Source: Ailurus styani | Lineage: Eukaryota > Chordata > Mammalia > Carnivora > Ailuridae | Direction of reading: 5' to 3' | Assembly: GCA_002007465.1 (NCBI GenBank) | Contig: LNAC01000762.1 | Span: 1,069,555-1,133,554, forward strand | DNA: 64,000 bases | In this document: positions 11,259 to 22,604 of the stretch, one piece after another | How the letters are laid out: every line of letters starts with the position of its first letter | How positions within the stretch are numbered: position 1 is the first letter of the stretch | The notes under the pieces: model-generated | The model's input: the letters and a program-made list of their open reading frames with translations, nothing else | Told to the model about the DNA's origin: nothing | Databases searched by the model: none | Position numbers and translations under genes: made by a program

Positions 11259-11455
11259 TTTTTTGTAAAAGATTTTATTTATTTATTTGACAGAGAGAGA
11301 CACAGCGAGAGACAAACACAAGCAGGGGGAGTGGGAGAGGGAGAAGCAGGCTCCTCACTGAGCAGGGAGCCCGATGCAGGGCTCGATCCCAGGACCCTGG
11401 GATCATGACCTGAGCTGAAGGCAGACGCTTAACAACTGAGCCGCCCAGGCGCCCC
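11259..11455 (-). mobile_element. CanSINE nested in the tail of the outer SINE
   Basis: A reverse-oriented element, ending CCGCCCAGGCGCCCC, inserted in the CAAATAAATAAA tail of the outer copy. That tail resumes after it. Confidence 0.9.
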
Positions 11456-12174
11456 TCAAATAAATAAATTAAATCTTAAAAAAAAATAGTTTCCAAAATC
11501 TTTTTGGTAACTTGTTATTTTAATGTTATACTAAGATATGTTAAATGATGGGTATTTGTTGACTATCTAGATCATTTCCAAATAAAATAAAACACTGAAA
11601 TATTAATTATGGAACATAGGTTTATCCACTTTTGGCTTCCTTTTACAGATGTAAAGGTGTCTGTGTGCCACATTGAAAACATTTACTGTGAGGAAGAATA
11701 CACTGTTAGAAACTATGAAATGTATTTATAAACTTGCTAATTCACAGAATGCTAGTCTAACAATCCCCAGTTGTTTACTTCTTGGTTTTCACTAAAAATT
11801 AAGAATTCTGAGGGTTATGCATTCTAATATATGTAAAAATACTACTAGAAATAATAAAGGAAACATCTCTATGCAAGGAATGTAGGATGCGTTTTTGGTA
11901 AGAAGTATGAGATACGAAGATGTGTTTTTGTTAAGGGAAAAAGAGAGTAATTTTGGCCCAAATTAAAATAATTGTTTCAGAATGAGAAAAAGGAAAAAAG
12001 TCAGACAAAATTTAAATGGATACAAAAAGTTATAGAATGCTTGTGGAAAATGAGTCTTGTAGAAGTAATTTTAGATGTCAAGCTGGCTAAAATTGGAATG
12101 GGTCTATTTAAGGTTTTTTTATTTTAAAGAATTTTAATTGAAAAAATATACTGAAGCAAAATTAGAATTTGGTG

Positions 12175-12580
12175 TTCTCTTTGTAGCTGGGTCTGGAGGT
12201 TCCAAACCAGGTCCAGCCACTCACCACTGAAAAAATCCAAAGACAGAGAGATAAGTGGTGGTTAAACAAGAAAGGAATGTATTTTACTGAGGCCACCACT
12301 GGGGAGACAGTAGAGGAATGTCTCAAAGACTGTCTCCAAAGTGCTAAAAATACTTCCAGGTTTATATAAGAAAAACGTGAGACAAAGGTCCGTGGGTACA
12401 TGTCGGTGCGCAGTAAAGGTCACGTCAGTCATTATCTTGGGGTCAATCATGGCCAGGGTCTTGCTGGCTCAAAGCAGTCTTTACTGCTTGAGGGGTAGTT
12501 TAGGTTCCCATTAACGGACTCTTTGCCCACAGGGTCTTTTGCCTGAGTTGAGTTAAGCTGAAGAAGAATTTAATCAATTA
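12175..12580 (-). other. LTR-like block inserted in ERV copy A
   Basis: This segment interrupts the collinearity between ERV copies A and B. Its composition is LTR-like on the minus strand, for example 'aagaaaggaatgtatttta'. The family is not identified. Confidence 0.35.
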
Positions 12581-13165
12581 GAAAGCTTGAGGTCCAATAT
12601 CCCTGATGAACATGGATGCAAAAATTCTTACCAAGATACTAGCCAATTGGATCCAACAGTACATTAAAAGGATTATTCACCATGACCAAGTGGGATTTAT
12701 TCCTGGACTGCAACAGTGGCTCAACATCCACAAATCAATCAACGCGATACACATGTTAATAAAAGAAAGGACAAGAACCTTATGATCCTCTCAATAGGTG
12801 CAGAAAAAGCATTTGACAAAGAATAACATCCTTTCTTGATTAAAATTCTTCACAGAGTAGGGATAAAGGGAACATACCTCAATATCATAAAAGTCATATA
12901 CTAAAAGCCCACAGCGAATATCATTCTCAATGGGGAAAAACTGAGGGCTTTCCCCCTAAGGCCAGGAACATAGCAGGGACGTCCACTATCACCACTTCTG
13001 TTCAACATAGTACTAGAAATCCTAGCCTTAGTAATCAGACAACAAAAAGAAAGAAAAGGCACCTGAATTGGCAAAAAAAGTAGTCAAACTCTCACTCTAT
13101 GCAGATGACATGATACTCTATGTGGAAAACCCAAAAGACTCCACCCCAAAACTGCAAAAACTCTA

Positions 13166-13357
13166 GGGCACCTGGGTGGCTCAGTCGGTTAAGCTGCTGC
13201 CTTCAGCTCAGGTCATGATCCCAGGATCCTGGGATCGAGTCCCACATTGGGCTCCCTGCTCAGCAGAGAGCCTGCTTCTCCTTCTCCCTCTGCCTGTCGC
13301 TCTGCCTACTTGTGCTCTCTATCAAATAAATAAATAAATAAAATCTTTAAAAAAAAC
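13166..13357 (+). mobile_element. CanSINE in L1
   Basis: GGGCACCTGGGTGGCTCAG head and AAATAAATAAATAAAATC tail, inserted in L1 ORF2 sequence. Confidence 0.93.
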
Positions 13358-13809
13358 CTGCTAGCTGTATTACAAAAAACTTCAAGCTGTATTACAAAGC
13401 TGTAATCATCAAGACAGTATGGTACTGGCACAAAAACAGACACATAGATCAATGTAACAGAACCCAGAAATAGATCCTTAACTCTATGGTCAACTAATCT
13501 TCAACAAAGCAGGAAAGAATATCCAGTGGAAAAAAGATAGTCTCTTCAACAAATGGTAATGGGAAAATTGGACAGGAACACACAGAAGAATGAAACTGGA
13601 CCATTTTCTTACATCATACACAAAAATAGACTCAAAATGGATGAAAGACCTAAATATGAGATAGGAATCCATCAAAATCCTAGAGAAGAACACAGGCAGC
13701 AACCTCTGTGACTTCAGCTGCAGGAACTTCTTGCTAGACACATTTCCAAAGGCAAGAGAAACAAAGGCAAAAATGAGCTCCTGGGACATCATCAAGATAA
13801 AACACTTGC

Positions 13810-14007
13810 GGGCGCCTGGGTGGCTCAGTGGGTTAAAGCCTCTGCCTTCGGCTCAGGTCATGATCTCAGGGTCCTGGGATCGAGGCCCGCATCGGGCTCT
13901 CCGCTCAGCGGAAAGCCTGCTTCCCCCTCTTTCTCTCTGCCTGCCTCTCTGCCTACTTGTGATCTCTATCTCTGTGTCAAATAAATAAATAAAATTGAAA
14001 AAAAAAA
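13810..14007 (+). mobile_element. CanSINE in L1, young subfamily
   Basis: Target duplications AAGATAAAACACTTGC at 13794-13809 and 14008-14023 are perfect. The head has the GTGGGTTAAAGCC variant. Confidence 0.96.
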
Positions 14008-14802
14008 AAGATAAAACACTTGCACAGCAGAGGAAACAGTGGACAAAATCAAAAGACAACTGACAGAATGGGAGGAGATATTTGTAAATATCTTATCAGA
14101 TAAAGGGGTAGTATAAAAAATCTATAAAGAACATATCAAACTCAACACCCAAGAACAAATAATCCAATGAAGAAATGGGAAGAAGGCATGAACAGACATT
14201 CTCCAAAGAAGACATACAAATGGCCAACAAACCCATGAGAAAAGGCTCAATGTAACTCGGCATCAGGGAAATTCAAATCAAAACCACAATGAGATACCAC
14301 CTCACACCAGTCAGAATGGCTAAAATTAATAAGTCAGGAAATGACATGTTGGTGAAGATGCAGAAAAAGGGGAACCCTTTTATCCTATTGGTGGGAATGC
14401 AAACTAGTGCAGCCACTCTGGAAAACAGTATAGAGGTTCCTCACAAAGTTGACAATAGAGCTACCTTATGACCCACCAATTGCACTACTAGGATCTACCC
14501 CAAAGATATAAATGTAGTGATCTGAAGCGGCACATGCACCCCAATGTTTACAGCAGCAATGTCCACAATATCCTAACTATGGAAAGAGCCCAGATGTCCA
14601 TTGACAGATGAATGGATAGAGAAGATGTGGTATACATATAAAATGGAATATTACTCAGCCATCAGAAAGGATGCATACTTACCATTTACACTGACACGGA
14701 AGGAACTGGAGGGTATTATGCTGAGCGAAATAAGTCAGTCAGAGAAAGACAATTATCCTACGATTTCATTTATATGTGGAATTTAAGAAACAAAAGAGAG
14801 GG

Positions 14803-15001
14803 GGGCACCTGTGTGGCTCAGTGGGTTAAGCCTCTGCTTTCGGCTCAGGTCATGATCTCAGGGTCCTGGGATTGAGCCCCACATTGGGCTCTCTGCTCAG
14901 CAGGGAGCCTGCTTCCCCCTCTCTCTCTCTGCCTGCCTCTCTACCTACTTGTGATCTCTCTCTCTGTGAAATAAATAAATAAAATCTTAAAAAAAAAAAA
15001 A
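14803..15001 (+). mobile_element. CanSINE in L1 3' region
   Basis: GGGGGCACCTGTGTGGCTCAG head to AAATAAAATCTTA and poly(A). It separates L1 3' UTR segments. Confidence 0.93.
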
Positions 15002-15344
15002 GGAAATGAAACAGAGGATCACAGGGGAAGGGAGGGAAAAATAAAACAAGACAAAATCAGAGAAGAAGACAAACCATAAGACTCTTAATCATGGGAAACA
15101 AACTGAGGGGTGCTGGAGGGGAGAGGGGATGGGGTAACTGTGTGATGGACATTAAGGAAGGCAAATGATTCGATGAGCATTGGGTACTATATCAGACTGA
15201 TGAATCACTGACCTCTACCTCTGAAACTAATACTATACTATATGTTAATTAATTGAATTTAAATTAAAAAAAAAAAGTTTGAGGTCAAAATGGAGGTGGT
15301 TGAAAGCCTCTTTTAGAAGAACAAAGTTTTGTTGGACTATTGGT

Positions 15345-15785
15345 CCTCTTTTTTCATTGAAATATAATTGACACACAATGTTGTATTAGTTTCAGGTATA
15401 CAACATTGTGATCCGTACAATTCTATACTATGCTATGCTCACCACAAATATAAGTATCATCAGTCACTATACAACACTATTACAATACCATTGACTATAT
15501 TCCCTATGTTGTACCTTTCATCGGCATAACTTATTCATTCCATAGCTGAAAGCCTGTACCTCCCACTTCCTTTCCCCCATTTTGCCCAACCCTACCACCC
15601 CCACCCCTCTGGCAACCACCAGTTTGTCCTCTGTATTTATGGATCTGATTCTGCCATTTGTTTGTTCACTTGTTTTGTTTTTTAGATTCTACTTATAATT
15701 GAAATCATATGATATTTTTGTTTAATTTATTTCACTTAGCATATCCTCTAGGTCTATCCATATCGGTCTCTTCTTGATAAGAGAT
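15345..15785 (-). mobile_element. Old L1 3'-end fragment
   Basis: 'cattgaaatataattgacac' and 'ttagtttcaggtatacaaca' are characteristic of the reversed 3' region of old mammalian L1. It interrupts ERV copy A. Confidence 0.65.
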
Positions 15786-16203
15786 TGTGAAAGTTTCTCT
15801 TTTTTTAACCTTCTGGGTAATGTACTTGGAAAACAAAACATTTGTGTCTTACCAAATAATTTCCTGTGCTTCCCGTTGTCTTTATCAGGTCTTTGATTAC
15901 TTAAGAAAACCCAGTCTTCTCAAATTTAAAAGAGCTAAGTTTTGCTCACAACTATGTAACTTTCCATATTTAAGATCTTCTATTGTCACTTTAAATAATT
16001 ATGTATTATTTCATAATGATCAGTGATTTTATTTAGTCAAATGTTCTAATCTTTTGCCATTTTGACAACTTTCCTAAATCAAATCTTTTCTATTTCAGAC
16101 TAACTTTGAGATTTCCTAAAGGGTCTCTGGAAACCTCAAAGGATTTATATCACCTTGTGAAGGAGAGAGATCAAACTAATTAGGTTAAACAGGAAGTGAT
16201 GAG

Positions 16204-16396
16204 GGGCGCCTCGGTGGCTCAGTCATTAAGCATCTGCCTTCAACTCGGGTCATGATCCCAGGGTCCGGGGATTGAGTCCCACATGGGGCTCCCTGCTTAG
16301 TGGGAAGCCTGCTTCTCCTTCTCCCACTCCCCCTGCTTGTATTCCCTCTCTTGCTATCTCTCTCTGTCAAATAAACAAAATCTTAAAAAAAAAAAA
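16204..16396 (+). mobile_element. CanSINE
   Basis: GGGGCGCCTCGGTGGCTCAG to poly(A). Target duplications AAGTGATGA lie at 16194-16202 and 16397-16405. Confidence 0.95.
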
Positions 16397-16649
16397 AAGT
16401 GATGATAAGCCTTCGTAGGTTTTATGTGTGTGGACGTTACTGATTAAGGATTCCAGAAATCGTTTAAAGGTTCTAGAAATTTGTCAATACTCTCATTGTC
16501 TAATTATTATCCTAAATTATTTTTTGCCACAGAAGTAACTACATTTCCTTATTGGATGACCTCTTGTCACATCTTTACCCATGGGCATTTAAAAATCTCT
16601 TGTCATTTGTCAGCTCTTATAGTTTTCGTCTGATGCTTTATGTTACGAG

Positions 16650-18180
16650 CCACTAACCCTGTCACATGGTCACAGATGCTGACTCAGGGAATGAACGGGT
16701 CAGCCCTGATTCACCAACCTGGCCAACTGCTCCAACCACGGAAGTTCTGACGCCACTAGACAGATCAAAATCATAGCTCCTGGATGGGTTGGCCAAAACT
16801 ATTGTCAAACAAAGTCGAATAAACTCATCACAAGTGAAGTCAGTAACTCAAAAGATGGGATTTTGGAAAAAAGAAAGGGAGACATTTGTTTTGGGTGCTG
16901 GCAGCCAGGGGAGGTGGCCAGCTCGAGCCTTCACGACTGACTGCTTAGCCCACAAGATGGACACTTAGAGTTTTCTAAGGAGAGGTTGGGCTACTGGGTG
17001 GTACGTGCTAGACAGCAGGCCGAGGGCACATGATCATGGAGGGGGGAGGGGTCGGTATGTGTTCAGCCCAGGATCATGGGGAAGGAAGGGGAGGTGTGGG
17101 GGCAGGGGTGTGGTCTCCCACGGGGCTTTTCTGGCCTGGCAGTTGGGATGTTCTCAGCCATTGCAAAACATCTTAAATCTTCATCATTGCCTCAAGAAAG
17201 TGAAATATGAAATAAGTACAATGGGTTTTAGTTAGAGCATGAGTTAAGTGGTTTGTTCATTTCCTGTTTTAACTGTTGGCATTTGCTGTTGAGCAAGAGG
17301 GCTCCCTAACACTTTAGCAAAGGTGAGATTCATAGAAAGAACCCTACTAAGAATTCCTGACCACTGACACTGCCAAATTACAAAGTGTGGAAATGTGAGT
17401 GTATATTTCACAACTGAGAAAATCTCCACCTGCTATCTGGTCCTGCACAAATGCCAGAGACTTTAAAATCAAGCTCATTAGAATGAGAAGATGCTGACAT
17501 CCTCAAGTCCTCTGCTTCTTCCCAAGACATTGGCATAAGAATCAGGGTCCCTTCCCCTCTCATCATGAACTCCATTCACCGCTTTGTACCTGTTTTGCCA
17601 TTCTTCTTCCTCTTCCTGCTGCTTGGAAACATAATCCTATCATCTGTATTTCTGGAGCTCTTGCAAAGTGGGAAACCTATTTGGTGATTGGGTTTGCCAC
17701 CAAAGACTGCACTTGATCCATAATGCTTGTGATCCTGTAGCCTGTTATAAAGTTCTCCCTGATTTCCAAAGCTTCGGTTTAATGGACCAAATGAAGCCCC
17801 TTCTCTACGAGTCAGACTTCCTAAAATAAAGGACATCAGATGTGTTCCGTCATTGTCATGTAACAAAACAAAAACATAAAGCGATATATAGTTAACACAT
17901 TAAGAGACCAAAATCAATATCTCACTATGTAAGCATATAAACGCTTACGAGAGAGGAGGCATTTTATATATATTATCTCTGACACAACAATTTCAGAAGG
18001 TAAACTATATCCATCCTCATTTGCCCATGAAGAAACAATTAAAAGCTAAACTGAGGCATATTAAAATATTTTTAGGAGTTTTTCTGAGCAAAAATCAATT
18101 TCCACTGGGAATCTGGAAGTGGTTAGGAGCGGTCCACCAACAGAAGCTCAGGGAAAGACTTGTACAGAGAAAAGGTGGAA
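16650..18180. other. Spacer, unassigned
   Basis: No gene is supported. 16650-17240 and 17576-17866 have an LTR-like or ERV-like feel. The latter is open on minus for 96 codons, but I recognise no domain and see no conserved homologue in the window. Confidence 0.4.
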
Positions 18181-18239
18181 GCAAAGTAAGGTAATCATTT
18201 TGTTGGCTATACTTTAAGCATTTGCGTTATTTGCAAAAG

Positions 18240-18540
18240 CCTAGCTGGCTGGCTGTGATTTGTTGTGAAGGGGAACCGAATGTGCCATCCCCAAATATGC
18301 CTCTTTGGCATAAGGATTATGTCGAGCTGGTTATTTTGAAGTAACAGCAGACACAAGAGAAGTTCTGAAAACCAAGTAGCAATGACCCTTCTGTAAGGGA
18401 CATTTACATTTATAAGGAAATCTCCATTTGTAAATGGAGGGAGACCCCCAAATGGAGGGTCTCCCTCCAGGCGGCGGGATGCGAAGGATGACTGAATCTC
18501 AAGAAACTCAATCAGTGGAGAAGGCATAGACTTAAATCCG
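18240..18540 (+). mobile_element. Partial LTR related to the ERV copy B LTRs
   Basis: 'atgcctctttggcataaggatt', followed by 'gctggttattttgaagtaac', aligns with the reverse complement of the LTRs at 22605 and 31835 ('tttggcatgtggattatttt'). It may be the 3' LTR remnant of ERV copy A, in the right orientation. Confidence 0.45.
18435..18469. repeat. 13-bp perfect inverted repeat (hairpin)
   Basis: TGGAGGGAGACCC at 18435-18447 pairs with its exact complement at 18457-18469 across a 9-nt loop. A smaller palindrome, CTCCATTT-GT-AAATGGAG, overlaps it at 18422-18439. Confidence 0.9.
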
Positions 18541-19029
18541 TTTAAGAACTTTACCTTTAAAAAAAAAAAAAAAAAGAACTTTACCTTTACTGTGCTTTTC
18601 CTTAACCAACTGAGCCACCCAGGCTACTGGGCTTTTCCTGATAACCTCCTACAACTGGCTCCACCCCGCTTCTAAAATTTTTTTTTCTTTTGTGTTTAGC
18701 TGAAGATAGTATTTAAGTGATGGCTTGGGCCATTCTGGGGAGTCACTCAGTTTTCCTGGATATTTCCCAGCATACAGGAGGTATTCATATTATTCAAATT
18801 CTGTTTGTTTTTCTCCTGTTAATCTGCCTTTTATTACTGAGGGGAGAGGTGTCTCAGCTCAGACCCTAGAAGGGTAGGGGGAAATCATTTCTCCTCCTCT
18901 ACAAAACCAAATATGAGTCTCTCTATAGACATAACAGTCTCTCTTTCCCATCACAGCTGGGAAAAGGCTAAAGAACAAAATACAAAGAGGTATTTCTAAA
19001 AGAAAATGGAAATAAGTATACAGGCAAAC

Positions 19030-19210
19030 TATTTTTTTTGAAGATTTAATTTATGTATTTGAGAGAGAGAGAGAGAACACAAACGGGGGAGGGGAAGAGG
19101 GAGAAGCACACTCCTTACTGAGCAGGGAGCCCCATGCAAGACTCGATCCCAGGACCCCGGATCATCACCTGAGCTGAAGGCAGACACTTAACCGACTGAG
19201 CCACCAGGTG
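19030..19210 (-). mobile_element. CanSINE
   Basis: Reverse element, TTTTTTTTGAAGATTTAATTT to GAGCCACCAGGTG. Its terminal CCC is lost. Confidence 0.88.
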
Positions 19211-19339
19211 CTGCTATTTATTGAAACAAATACGGTAATGAGAAAGACTTGTTTGAAAGAGACTGTTTGATATTGATGTATTTGCCTGGAATTGGGAAAG
19301 GTATGAAATGATTTAAAAATCAAGAAAGCCCAGTGATTG

Positions 19340-19530
19340 TGTGCATGGACTTTGGAGACAGACAAACCCAGATCAAAAGCCTTACCACCCTTACCAGATG
19401 TGTAATCCTAGATATATTACCCATCTTTTTAAAATTCTGTTGTTTCGTCTTTAAAATAGAGATTGCATTAGCACTTACTTTATAATGTTGTTAAGATTAA
19501 ATCAGAAAATCCGTGAACAATGTTGTTTAA
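19340..19530 (-). mobile_element. MIR relic
   Basis: 'ttaccagatgtgtaatccta' and 'gttaagattaaatcag' follow the reversed MIR core and its RT-matched end. Confidence 0.6.
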
Positions 19531-19717
19531 AAAAACAAAATTCAACTAGGTAAATTTTGAAGATCTTATTGGTTCTATTCAATGATTCATTAATTGGACA
19601 GCATCCAATCTAGTAGATAGAGAAGAGCTCTGAGAAGCTGTACAAAATGAAAGATTTTATAGGCAGAAGAGAGCAGAGAGAAGGAAGTTATAGTAGGCCA
19701 AAAAGAAGTTTGGTTAA

Positions 19718-19884
19718 GGGCGCCTGGGTGGCTCAGTGGGTTAAAGCCTCTGCTTTCGGCTCAGGTCATGATCTCAGCGTCCTGGAGCCTGCTTCCTCCT
19801 CTCTCTCTGCCTGCCTCTCTGCCTACTTGTGATCTCTCTCTCTGTGTCAAATAAATAAATAAATAAATAAAATCTTTTTAAAAA
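19718..19884 (+). mobile_element. CanSINE, internally deleted
   Basis: Young-subfamily head. About 30 bp of the usual middle is missing after GCGTCCTGG. Target duplications AAAAGAAGTTTGGTTAA lie at 19701-19717 and 19885-19901. Confidence 0.93.
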
Positions 19885-20006
19885 AAAAGAAGTTTGGTTA
19901 AGGCAAGATTGTTTTCCTTTGGGGGGCGAGGTCATCAGACANTAAAAAAAAAAGAAGTTTGGTTAAGGCAAGATTGTTTTCCTTTGGGGGGCGAGGTCAT
20001 CAGACA
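19879..20006. other. Direct repeat around a single N: probable assembly join artefact
   Basis: 19879-19941 (63 nt) is repeated at 19943-20006 (64 nt). The only difference is one A in the poly(A) run, and a single N lies between them at 19942. This is the pattern of two contig ends that overlap but were joined with a token gap. Confidence 0.88.
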
Positions 20007-20155
20007 TTACCTAACTTATGCACATCAGGCGATGAGTGATTGGGTAAGATTTCATTTCTGGAAAAGCCAAAACTGTAAATCTCGGTTTGATGGGGTTTAG
20101 CATTTGGGGTTTTTTGTCTTGTTCTTAACAATGCTTAACACATAACAGGGGGGCG

Positions 20156-20345
20156 GGGAGGGCACCTGGGTGGCTCAGTCAGTTAAGTGTCTGTCTCCGG
20201 CTCAGGTCGTGATCCCAGGGTCCTGGGATCAAGCCCCCATCCGGCTCATTGCTTAGCAGGGAGCCTGTTTCTCCCTCTGCCTGCTGCTCCACCTGCTTGT
20301 GTGCTTGCTCTCACTCTCTCTCTGACAAATAAATAAGCAAAAAAA
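20156..20345 (+). mobile_element. CanSINE
   Basis: GAGGGCACCTGGGTGGCTCAG to GACAAATAAATAAGCAAAAA. Confidence 0.93.
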
Positions 20346-20899
20346 GACCACCACCAACAACAAACCCACCTGACGTGCAAATGTAGTCTTCATCATTACT
20401 GTCATTAAAACACTAGGAGAGTCTCATCTACTCCAATGAGGACCATTGTTTATGAACCCAATTTGGAAAGGGCCAATCAGTGCTGTAAACTCCAGTGACT
20501 CCAGGTCCAGACGCTCTCAGATTCTAGTCACTTGATTTAGGAGATGCTCTTTTCTCTTTTCTCTTTTCTCTGCTTGGCTGGGTTTTGTTTCTCTTCCCCT
20601 TAACACCCCGACCACCCTTTGAGTGGATTCCCGTGATTGTTTTATCAGTTCTCTCTAGGGTTTCCTCATTACAGCCACTTCCTCTGGAGCCCAGCCACCC
20701 ACCAGCCCCACAATCAGCTGCTGATCCCAAAAGAAGAGGAAGTCAGGGAGGAAAGACAGCCACAGAAGGGAAGAAAAGGAGAAAGAACGATTGAGGTATG
20801 GAGGCTCTGGTTTGGGGCATCTCATCCAGATTCTACACTAGCATCACCAGATCAGCCTGGAAACATCCTCTAGGAATCCCTGTCTTTGCATTAAAACAT

Positions 20900-21081
20900 T
20901 GTTGTTGTTGTTGTTTTAAGATTTTACTTATTTGTTCATGAGAGACAGGGAAGGGGGAGGCAGAGGGAGAAGCAGACTCCCCACTGAGCAAGGAGCCCAA
21001 TGCAGGACTCCCTCCCAAGACCCTGGGATCATGCCCTGAGCCAAAGGCAGGCACTTAACCACTGAGCCACCCAGGCACCCC
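20900..21081 (-). mobile_element. CanSINE with (TTG)n-modified tail
   Basis: The reversed tail is GTTGTTGTTGTTGTTTTAAG and the element ends CCACCCAGGCACCCC. Confidence 0.9.
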
Positions 21082-21269
21082 ATAGTTGTCATCTTTAACA
21101 ACATTTTAGAGACACAAATGTCCTAAGCTATGTGGGTCATTAACTTCAGAGGATGCATTTGTTTACCATTCACTCTTTCTCAGAACAGCAGAGTACCAAA
21201 TAATTTTGATGAGAGGAGGGAGAAATAACATGGCAGAAGGGCTGTTTCCCAGGAGGCCAAGACCCATGA

Positions 21270-21440
21270 CAAAGTGAGAGGCTTAGACAACAGAAGGCTA
21301 TTTATCTCTAAGGACCTAAGTTAGGAATGGAGGGGTAAGACCTGATTTTAGACCTATCTTTGCCAATCCGTGGTCTTGGGCAAGGCGTTTTGTTTCTCCG
21401 GACCTCAGCAAAATGAGGGGGAGGGACAGGATGCTCTTTA
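21270..21440 (-). mobile_element. MIR relic
   Basis: 'cttgggcaaggcgttttgtt' and 'ggacctcagcaaaatgaggg' match the reversed MIR core. Confidence 0.55.
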
Positions 21441-21444
21441 TCAG

Positions 21445-21965
21445 CTATGACTTGCAAATATTTTCTCCCAGTCTGTGACTTGTCTTTTGATTCTCTTGAT
21501 ACCCTCTACAGAAGTTTCTAATTTTAATAAAACCCAGTTTATCAATTATTTCCTTAATGGATTATACTTCTGATGTTTTATGTAAAAAGTCATCGTCATA
21601 TCCAAGTTCATCTAGATTTTTCTCCTTTGTTATCTTCTGGGAGTTTTATAGTTTTGCATTTTACTTTTAGGTCTATGATTCATTTTGTGTTAATTTTTGT
21701 GAAGGGTTTAAGGTTGGTGGCTAGATTCACTTCATTGTATGTGGATGTCCAGTCGTCCCAGCACCTCTTGTTGAAAAGACTGTCTGTTCTCCATTATATG
21801 GCTTTTGCTTCTTTGTCAAAAATTCAGTTGAGCATATTTATGTGGGTTTATTTCTGGGCTCTCCATTCTGTCCCACGGATCTATTTGTCCATTCTTTTGC
21901 CAATAACCAGGTGTTGATAAGAGGTCTTCTTGGTTTTGTTTCTTTATTAAGGAAGACCTCTGAGT
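21445..21965 (-). mobile_element. L1 ORF2 3' fragment, reversed
   Basis: 'caaatattttctcccagtct', then 'ggtctatgattcattttgtg' and 'ccattctgtcccacggatct', is the standard reversed L1 ORF2/3' text. A 114-codon plus-strand open frame here is its shadow. Confidence 0.8.
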
Positions 21966-22323
21966 GTGTCTTCATTGAACGTGCAACGAGGGAGAGCAGC
22001 CCCAGAGTCCCCCGCCAGATGCCCAGGTTTGCAGAGCTCAGTGAACCCTGCTCCTGCTAGGCACCAAGATGCCACTAGCAGCAGCTCTCATGATGCTGAC
22101 AGAGGGGAGCCTGCACCAGTGCTGGTGACCGCCAGATCCGTTTGGGAGGGGAAGGGAGAAACTGAGAGGTACAAGAGGAAGAAAGAGAAAAGGCTAATTA
22201 ATTCAAACCCATGTGTTCTCCATCATTGGGTGCAACCTAACATTTCTTAATAAATTTGTTTTCAGGAAATAATACAATTAAAAGTATTTGCACAATTTAA
22301 AAAAAAAAGAGTTCTTCTTGTTT

Positions 22324-22506
22324 GGGGGCACCTGAGTGGCTCAGTTGGTTAGATGTCCTACTCTTGATTTTGGCTCAGATCATGACCTTGGAGCCATGAG
22401 CCTTGGCTCCATGCTGGGGGTAGAGCCTGCTTAGGATTCTCTCTCTCTCTCTCTCTCCCCCCAAACCCTTACAAGTGCACATATGCTCTCTTTTAAAAAA
22501 GAGAGA
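22324..22506 (+). mobile_element. CanSINE, older subfamily
   Basis: GGGGGCACCTGAGTGGCTCAG head with the ACTCTTGATTTTGGCTC variant. Target duplications GAGTTCTTCTTGTT at about 22309 and 22507. Confidence 0.93.
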
Positions 22507-22604
22507 GAGTTCTTCTTGTTCTAGCCAGCTCTTCCTATATATAACCTATTTGTTAATAAGCATTGACTCATATTGGGCAGGAAATCTTTCTTCTACAGTA
22601 GTCT

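Larger units (their letters stand above)
10844..11487 (+). mobile_element. CanSINE (outer) of a three-SINE nest
   Basis: The head is at 10844-10882, the body resumes at 11096 and the tail ends at about 11487. Outer target duplications AGTTTCCA lie at about 10836 and 11489. Two younger SINEs sit inside it. Confidence 0.85.
12595..15274 (+). mobile_element. L1 LINE, 5'-truncated, with three SINEs inside
   Basis: Runs from the ORF2 reverse-transcriptase region to the poly(A). Locally the catalytic YADD motif survives (about 13098-13109), but the frame is broken and the motif reading SIDAEKAFDK in intact L1 here has Gly for the first Asp. Target duplications AAGCTTGAGGTC / AAGTTTGAGGTC lie at 12583-12594 and 15275-15286. 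CanSINEs interrupt it at 13166, 13810 and 14803. Confidence 0.9.
8880..16650 (+). mobile_element. Endogenous retrovirus copy A, internal region (interrupted)
   Basis: Segments at about 10215-10830, 11490-12160, 15290-15350, 15786-16180 and 16400-16640 are collinear with the reverse complement of 25300-29780 (copy B). An example is 'tcaggtctttgattacttaag' here against 'tcaggtctttgattgcttaag' there. The match is interrupted by three nested SINEs, an L1, an LTR-like block (12175-12580) and an old L1. Copy B has LTRs and a Gag zinc knuckle, hence the retroviral label. There is no intact reading frame. The assignment of 8880-9290 is weaker. Confidence 0.6.

Noticed and set aside
17576..17866. Possible exon or processed pseudogene on minus
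   Set aside because: No flanking splice pair, poly(A), target duplication or recognisable protein. Left as unassigned repeat-like sequence.
19879..20006. Short tandem duplication as a biological feature
   Set aside because: The lone N between near-identical copies points to an unmerged contig overlap.
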